The notes beneath the pieces are model-generated. The model saw nothing but the letters and a program-made list of their open reading frames with translations, did no database searches and was not told the DNA's origin. Source: Puia dinghuensis (GTDB lineage Bacteria > Bacteroidota > Bacteroidia > Chitinophagales > Chitinophagaceae). Taken from it: DNA of 64,000 bases. The position numbers were made by a program, and so were the translations under genes. The stretch is from assembly GCF_014642875.1 (NCBI RefSeq), contig NZ_BMJC01000007.1, positions 182,733 to 246,732 on the forward strand. The letters run 5' to 3'. Numbering within the stretch: position 1 is the first letter of the stretch; each line of letters starts with the position of its first letter. Below, in pieces: positions 52,501-61,500 of the stretch.

Positions 52501-55500
52501 ATAGAGGGGCTCATTGGATTTTTTGTCAATATGCTGGTGCTGCGCAGCCAGCTGGGAGACGACCCGGCTTTTGTGGAGCTGCTGCAGCGAGTGAAGCAGA
52601 CAACGCTGGAAGCCTATGACCACCAGGAGGCCCCTTTCGAGCGGGTGGTGGAGGCGGTGGTTCGGGAGCGGGACCTGAGCCGCAACCCGCTGTTCGATGT
52701 GCATTTTGTATGGCAGAATATGGAGCAGGGAAAGACAGAGGAACTGGATGTGGCGGGACTGCAATTAGCGGGAGAACCGCTGCCACAAACGACCTCCAAA
52801 TACGATCTGACGTTGATGTTGACAGAAGGGGAAGAGGGACTGGTAGGACAGGTGGAGTATTGCCGGGACTTGTATGAGCCGGAGACGATCGGGCGGCTGA
52901 CCGGTCATTACGCGGAGCTGCTGCGGTCGGTAGTTGAGCAACCGGAGCTAAAGGTCAGTGCATTAGGGATGTTGAGTGCGGTGGAGCGGTGGCAGCTGGT
53001 AGACGAGTTCAATGCTACGCAGGTGGAGTACCCGGTGGACCGGACAGTGGTGGACCTGATCGAGGAGCAGGCAGCGCGAAGCCCGGAGGCGATTGCTGTA
53101 GTATATGGGGACGAGCGGATGAGCTACCAGGAACTGGAGGAACGGAGCAATCAACTGGGGCATTACCTGCGGGAGCTGGGGGTGCGGGAGGAGGAGCTGG
53201 TGCCGGTGTGTCTGGAGCGGTCGGTGGAGATGATCGTGGGGATACTAGGCATTTTAAAAGCAGGAGGAGCCTATGTGCCGCTGGACCCGGAGTATCCGGC
53301 CGGGCGGTTGTTTTATATGCTGGAAGAGACGGAGGCAAAGGTGATGGTGAGTTGCCGCGAGCTGGTGACTTCGCTGCCGGTGGACGGAGCTGTGCGGGTG
53401 GTGCTGCTGGATGAGGAGGCAGAGCTTATTGGTAGGCGTTCGGCAGAGCCCGTGGAGCGGTCGCTTCGGCCGGAACACCTGGCGTATGTGATCTATACCT
53501 CTGGTTCGGCGGGCCGGCCCAAGGGAGTGATGATCGAGCATCGCGGCCTGCTCAACCGGCTGCTGTGGACACAAGATTATTTTAAGCTCGGGCCGCAGGA
53601 TGCGGTCCTGCAGAAGACGACATATTGTTTCGACGTATCGGTGTGGGAGCTGCTTTGGCCCTTGCTGGCGGGGGCGCGGCTGGTATTCGCCGAGCCGCAG
53701 GGACATAAGGACCCCGTCTACTTTAAGATGGTGATCGAACAGCAGGGCATCACCACGATCCATTTTGTGCCGAGGATGCTGGAGGCCTTTCTACTCGAAG
53801 TACAGCCGGGAGAATGCGTCGCGTTGCGGCGGGTACTTTGCAGCGGCGAGGCGCTCAAGAGCAGTCAGGTGCGGTTATGCCGGAAGCGGCTGCCGCAGAC
53901 GGAGGTGCATAACCTATATGGACCGACGGAGGCTTCGATCGATGTCAGCTACTGGAGCTGTCCGACGGAGGTGCCCGACGTCATCCCCATCGGGCGGCCG
54001 GTGGCCAATACCCAGCTCTACATCGTAGGGCCGCAGCAGCAGCTGTGTCCGATTGGTGGGATCGGCGAGATCTGTATCAGCGGGGTGCAGCTGAGCCGGG
54101 GCTACCTGGCGCATCCGGAGTGGACGCAGGAGCGGTTCGTTGCCGATGTGTTCAGTGGGAAAGCCGGGGATCGGCTATACCGGACGGGGGATCTGGGTCG
54201 GTGGTTGCTGGATGGCAACATTGAATATCTGGGCAGGCGGGATGAGCAGGTGAAGATCCGGGGTTACCGCATCGAGTTAGCTGAAGTGGAGAGTGAGCTG
54301 GGTCAATGTGCGGATATACGGCAGTGTGCGGTGTTGGCCCGGGAGGACAAAGAAGGTCATAAGCGGCTGGTGGGGTATGTGGTGCCAGCCGATGGATGGG
54401 ATAAGGGGGAGATGCTGGCAGAGCTGAAGGAGCGGCTGCCCGCCTATATGGTTCCTGCGATCTGGGTGGAGCTAGAGCGGTTACCCCTTATAGATAGTGG
54501 AAAGGTGGACCGCAAAGCGTTGCCGGAACCGAAGATAGATGAGTTGCCAGGGGTAGTATATGAGGCGCCGCGGACGGAGCTGGAACGGGGTCTGGCGGAG
54601 ATATGGTCGGAGTTGCTGGGCGTGGGGCGGGTTGGGCTGGAAGATAATTTCTTTGGGCTGGGGGGCGATTCGATCATCACCATCCAGGCGGTGAGCCGGG
54701 CGCAGCGACTGGGGTATACGGGTTTGCAGGTGCGGGATATTTTCCTGCATCAGACGATCCGTCAGTTGGCAGCAGTATTGCGGGAGCGGGAAGGACGGAA
54801 AGATCTGGGCGAGCAAGGTTTGCTGACGGGCGAATGCGGGTTGCTGCCGATCCAGCAACGATACTTGGAGGGAGCGGAAGCGGGGATATCACATTATAAT
54901 CAGGCTGTGCTGCTGCGGATTTCGCGGGAAGTGAACGAGGAGATGTTGCAGGGGGCGGTAGAGGGACTGTTGCGGCAGCATGATGCCTTACGCTTCGTTT
55001 ACCGGTGGGGAGTACAGGGCTGGAGACAGGAATATGGAGGTGTGGATGGGTTGATCAGCCGGTGCTTCGTCGTCGAGGACCTACAGGCGGTGCCAGCGGG
55101 GTTTTTGCGGGAAGTGATCGGGGAGCGGTCGGGCTATTATCAGGGGAGCTTATTGATAGAGGAGGGGCTGCTGGTGCGGGTGGTCTGGATGCGGCTGCCG
55201 GGAGCAGAGGTGGAGAACCGGCTATTGGTGGTGATCCATCATTTGGCAGTGGATGGGGTGTCGTGGCGCGTGTTGCTGGAGGACCTGGAGAGGGGATTGA
55301 GGCAGGTTAGGGAGGGGGGAGTGGTTGAGCTGGGCAGCAAGAGCAGCTCGTACCGGGAGTGGTACGGGGCGTTGGAACGCTATGGACAGAGCGAGCGGTT
55401 AAAAGGGCAGCTGGGCTATTGGCAGCAGGTGGCCGGTAGCTATATGCCGTTGCCGGTAGACAGGGTTTATGCTGGGCCGGTACGGGCCGGAGAGCTGGAC

Positions 55501-58500
55501 CAGGTGCGGGTGCGGCTGGGACGAGAGCGGACACGGCAGCTACTGCAGGAGGCCTCCCGAGCTTATCATACCGAGATCAATGATCTGCTCCTAAGCGCCT
55601 TGGTCCGAACTTTAAGACAATGGAGCGGTCGACAGGAGGTAGTCATTGGCCTGGAGGGGCATGGCCGGGAGGAACTGGGGGAGTTGGTGGATACGAGCCG
55701 GACGGTAGGGTGGTTCACGAGCATCTACCCGGTAGTGTTAGCCGACAGCGACCAGAGGCCAGGCGACCTGGTCAAGGGGGTCAAGGAGCGGCTGCGCAGC
55801 ATACCGGATAAGGGCATAGGCTATGGGGTGTTACGGTATATGCGGGCAGCCGAAGCGCTGCCCAGTGATGACCATTGGGACCTGGTGTTTAATTACCTGG
55901 GCCAGCTGGATCAGGCGATGCGGGAGGGGGGCTGGCTGGGTGCGGCGCGGGAGGAAAGGGGAGCGAATGTCAGCCCGGAGGTGGTAGTGCGGGAGCGGCT
56001 GTCGGTCAACAGTCAGGTGGTAGGAGGTGAGTTGGTGATGACGTGGGGCTATAGTGAGCGGTATTATGATCGGCAGACCGTGGAACGGGTAGCAGGAGAA
56101 TACATGCGAAACCTGGAGGTGTTGATCGAACATTGTGTGCAAGAGGGCGCCAAGGGCAGCCAGCCTACTCCATGGGATTATGGGCTGACGGCGGAGGTGA
56201 GCTACCAGGAGCTGGACCGGTTCCTGGATGAGGAGGTCGGGGGGCGGCCGAGAAGGGAGCGGATCAGTGGATTATACCGGTTGAGTGGGTTACAGGAAGG
56301 CATGCTGTTCCACCGGTTGTACGAGGCTAAGGGCGAGGCCTATACGGAGCAGCTGAGCTGTACGCTGCGGAGGATGCAGGAGGAAGCCTTTTATGGAAGC
56401 TGGGAATATCTGTTGCGGCGGCATGGCATCTTACGGAGCGGGTTCCATCATGATGCCTTTACCATCCCGGTGCAGTATGTGCACCGGGAGGTGATTTTGC
56501 CGGTAGAGCAGGTGGATTACCGGGGGATGGGCGAGGTGGAACAGCAGGAGGCCATCCGGGCTTATGAGGAGCAAGACCGGCGTAAGGGGTTCGATCTGAA
56601 GGCGGCCCCCCTCATGCGCATCGGGTTGTTGCAGCTGGATGAGGACCGGTACCAGATGATCTGGACGTATCATCATATCCTGTTGGACGGCTGGTCGATC
56701 CCGGTGCTAATGGAGGAGTTTTTGAAGGTCTACGAGCAGCTGGTTCGGGGAGAAGCGGTTCCGCAGGCAGAAGAAGACAAGTATGAGGATTATATCCGCT
56801 ATATAGAGCGAAGGGATCGGCAGCAGGAGGAGGCTTATTGGCGGGAGTATCTGCGGGGAGTGGAAGAGGGAAGTTTGTTGCCGTTCATCGGTTCGACGCC
56901 GGACCGGAATAAGGGCTTGGGCGAATACAAAGAGATCGAGGTACGGATCGACAAAGAACGGAGTGGTGCCTTGCAACGCTATGTGCAGCGGCATAGGCTT
57001 ACGGTGAACACACTGATGCAGGGGGTATGGGCGTACCTGCTGAGCCGGTATATGGGCAGGGAGGATGTGGTCTATGGGGTGACGGTGTCGGGCCGGCCGG
57101 AGGAGTTGGCAGGAGTGGAGCACCGGGTGGGGATGTACATCAACACGCTGCCATTGCATGCGGTTGTGAGGGAAGAGGCAAGGATTAGCGACTGGCTGCT
57201 GTCCCTCCAGGAGGGGCAGATCAGGAGCCGGGAGCATCAGTATACGGCGTTGAGCGATATCCAGCGGTGGATCGGGATGATAGGTGATCTGTTCGACAGC
57301 CTGCTGATCTTCGAGAATTACCCGGTGAGCGAGATATTGTCGGCCCGCCGGTGGCTATTGGAGATCGGCGAGGTGCGGACACGAGAACAAGTGAATTTTC
57401 CGCTGTTGTTGTCAATCCATATAGGCAAAGAGATCAAGATCGTGTTCAGTTATAATGCCACGTTACTATCGGAGGGGTATGTGCGGGAGATCAGCGGACA
57501 TTTTGAACAGGTGATCGGGCAATTGCCGGAGAAGGGGGAAGGCCGATTGGGGGATCTGGAGATATTAAGCGAAGCGGAGCGGCGGCAGCTGGTAGAGGGG
57601 TTCAATGCGGCGGGGGTGGAGTATCCGCGGGACAGGACGGTGGTGGACTTGATCGAGGAGCAGGCAGAGCGGAGCCCGGAGGCGATTGCGGTGGTGTATG
57701 GGCAGGAAGAAGTGAGCTACCGGGAGCTGGAGGAACGGAGCAACCAACTGGCGCATTACCTGCGGGGGCTGGGCGTACGGGAGGAGGTGCTGGTGCCGGT
57801 GTACCTGGAGCGGTCGGTGGAGATGATCGTGGGGATCCTGGGGATTATGAAGGCCGGGGGAGCCTATGTGCCACTGGACCCGGAGTATCCGGCCGGGCGG
57901 CTCGCGTATATGCTGGAAGACACGCAGGGTCGGGTGGTAGTGACCAGCCGGGAACTAGCAATGAGGCTGCCGATAAGCGGTGAGGTGCGGGTAGTATTAC
58001 TGGATGAAGAAGCAACGTCTATTGCCTGCTATTCGGTAAAGCGGATGCCTATAGTCTACCATGGACGGAACTTAGCCTATGGGATCTTCACGTCGGGTAC
58101 GACGGGACGGCCTAAAGCAGTACTTGTTGAACATACGAGTTTATATAACGTGAGTATGGCTTGGAGAACATGTTATGGTTTTGATAAGAAAGCGCCGGTG
58201 GTCTTGTCAATTGCCAGTCTATCATTTGATGTATTTACGGGAGATATATGCAGGTCCTTGGCAAATGGAGGCATGATGGTGCTTGTTGCAGAGGAGTACC
58301 GCTTCGATATATCGCACCTGTGCAAAATGATGAGTTTCCATCAGGTTTCCATGCTGGAATCTACTCCTGCTCTTATGGTGAGTGTAATAAGACATGCCGA
58401 GCAGGAGTCAATGGATCTTTTTTGTGACCTGCTGGTTGTTGGGTCCGATAAATTCGAGCAGGCCGATTTTGAGTATATGCACACCTATTGCTCGGCGAGG

Positions 58501-61500
58501 GGTATCAGGCTATTGAATAGTTATGGGCTCACTGAATGTACCATCGATTCGCTTTTTTTCGAGGGGCCAATAGACAAGTACAGAATGGTGCCGATAGGCA
58601 AACCAATGCCTAATACCCGGGTATACATATTGGATGAGGAGCGAAGGTTACAGCCAATGGGTTCATTCGGGGAGGTTTACATAGGTGGCGCAGGTCTCGC
58701 CCGGGGGTATTTGAATCGGCATGAACTGACAAGGGAGCGATTTATCCAAAACCCATTCAGTGAACAGCTAGGGGAGCGGATGTACCGGACGGGGGACCTG
58801 GGTCGTTGGCTTCCCGATGGGAACATCGAGTTCATCGGGCGCAAGGATAATCAAGTAAAGATCCGGGGCTACCGGATAGAGCTGGGGGAAGTGGAAAGCG
58901 TGTTGGGACAATGTGCTGGGATGCGTCAGTGTGTGGTGGCAGCCCGAGAGGATAAAGAAGGTGGTAAACAGCTGGTAGGATATGTGGTAGGAGAGGCGGG
59001 ATGGGACAAGGAGGGGGTGGTGGCAGAGCTGAAGGCGAGGTTGCCGGAGTATATGGTGCCGATGGTATGGGTGGAACTGGAGGCGTTGCCGTTGACGGCC
59101 AACGGAAAGGTAGACCGGAATGCGTTACCGGAGCCGAAGCCTGATCAAGTAAGGGACGTGTATGAGGCGCCGCGTGATGAGGTGGAGCGGGAGGTGGTGG
59201 AGATCTGGGAGGAGCTGTTAGGGGTAGAGCGGGTAGGTATCCGGGATAATTTTTTTGAGCTGGGGGGACATTCGCTGCTAGCGATGCGGGTGGTCTCGGC
59301 GATCCGGCGGCGCCTGGGGTTGGAGGTATCGATCCGGGAGCTGTTCACGTATCCGGAGATCGGGGCCTTGGCCCAGCAGTTGGAGGATAAACAGCGGGGC
59401 GAAGAGTTGCCGGTGTTGGCAAGGCAGGAACGACCGGAGCGGATGCCGTTATCGTTCAGCCAGGAGCGATTGTGGTTCATTGACCGGCTGGAGGGGAGCG
59501 TGCAGTATCACATGCCGGTGGTGTTGCGCATTCGGGGCAGGCTGGACCGGGAGGCGCTGGAGCGGGCATTGCGGGGGATCGTGGAGCGGCATGAGGTGCT
59601 GCGGACAATGATCGAAGAGCAGGAGGGGCAGGCCTGGCAGCGGATCGTAGCAGCGGAAGGTTGGACATTGGAGGCGACCGAATGGCAGTCTACAGGGGCG
59701 GGGTTGCCGGAATATATTGGAAAGAAGGTGAGCCGGCCATTCGATCTGTCGGCAGACTATAAACTACGGGCGCAGCTGATCGTGTTGGGGGTAGAGGAGC
59801 AGGTGTTGGTGGTGACGCTGCATCATATTGCCTCGGACGGTTGGTCGGGGGCGATATTGGTACGGGAGTTTGTGGAGCTGTACAGTGCATATGTGGAAGG
59901 GCGTGAGCCGGTGCTCGCGGAGTTGCCGGTACAATATGCGGATTATGCGTTGTGGCAGCGGAAGTATCTGACGGGGGAAGTATTGGAGGAGAAGCTGGCG
60001 TACTGGCGTCGTCAGTTATCGGGGCTGGAGGTGTTGGAACTGCCGACGGATCATGAGCGGGGTTCGGTGCAAAGTCTGGCCGGGGGTTGGGTCAGCCGCC
60101 GGATCAGCCAGGAGTTGATGGAGCGCTTGATGGGGTTAAGGCAGCGGGAAGGGGTGACCTTATATATGCTGCTGGTAGGAGTGTTGCAGGTGTTGTTGCA
60201 TCGCTACAGCGGCAAGGAAGATATTTGTATCGGCAGCTCCGTAGCAGGCAGACAACAGCGGGAGGTGGAGGGGCTGATCGGCTTTTTTGCCAACACGCTG
60301 GTGTTGCGCAGTGATCTGAAAGGGGAGCCGACATTCAGGGAGTTATTGAGGCGAGTGAAGGAGACGATATTGTCAGGATATGAGCACCAGGAGGCGCCCT
60401 TCGAGAAGGTGGTGGAGGTGGTGGGGATGAAAAGAGACATGGGCCGTAATCCGTTGTTCGATGTGATGTTCGTGATGGATAACACGCCGGAAGCTGGGGA
60501 GCTGACCATGGAGGGGATCGAAGTAGAGGTGGAAGCATCCGGGGTGACGGGGCCGAAATTCGATCTTAATATGAGTGTAGGGCAGACGCCGAAGGGATTG
60601 CAGCTGGGATTGATCTATCGGCGGGATCTGTATAGGGAGGATACGGTGGAACGGATGCTGAGTCATTATGAGAGCTTGTTAGAGGCGGTAGTGGCGGACC
60701 CGGATACGGCCATTGAGGAGTTGAAGATGTTGAGCAAAGAAGAAGAGCAAGAATTAATTGCAGAATTTATTGCTCCAGCGGAGAAAACAGTAGTAGAGCT
60801 ATTCGAAGAGCAGGTGGCCCGGACGCCGGGAGCGGTGGCGGTGGTGTGCAGCGAGCAGGAGGTAAGTTATAGAGAGTTGGAGGAGCGGTCGAACCGGCTG
60901 GGGAGGTATTTACGGAAGAGAGGCTTGCGGGAGGAGATGCTGGTGCCGATCTGTGTGGAGCGGAGTGTGGAGATGATCGTAGGGATACTTGGGATATTGA
61001 AGGCCGGAGCAGCATATGTGCCGATCGATGTGGAATATCCGGAAGAGCGAGTGCGGTATATGGTAGAGGACACCGGAACATCGGTAGTGGTGGTGAGCGG
61101 GGAGCGAAGCCGGGCGGTAGTGTTGGGAGCGGGTGTGCGGGAGGTGATCGACCTGAAAGGAGATGGGGAAGAAATCGGCCGGGAATCGGGAGAGCGGTTG
61201 GGGGTGCGGATGCGGGGATATCACTTGGCGTATGTGATCTATACGTCGGGATCGACGGGCCGGCCGAAGGGAGTAATGGTAGAGCATGCGAGTCTGGTTG
61301 ATTATATATATGGGATAGATCAGCGATTGTCCTTGAGGGAATGCCGAACCTTCGGGTTGGTATCGACGTTATCGGCCGACCTGGGGAATACGGTGATTTA
61401 TGGGGCGTTGTCAACGGGAGGCGCATTACATATTTTGGAGAAAGAGGTGATTGGAGATGGAGAGGAGTTTCGCCGGTATGTGAAAGGTCATCGGATCGAA

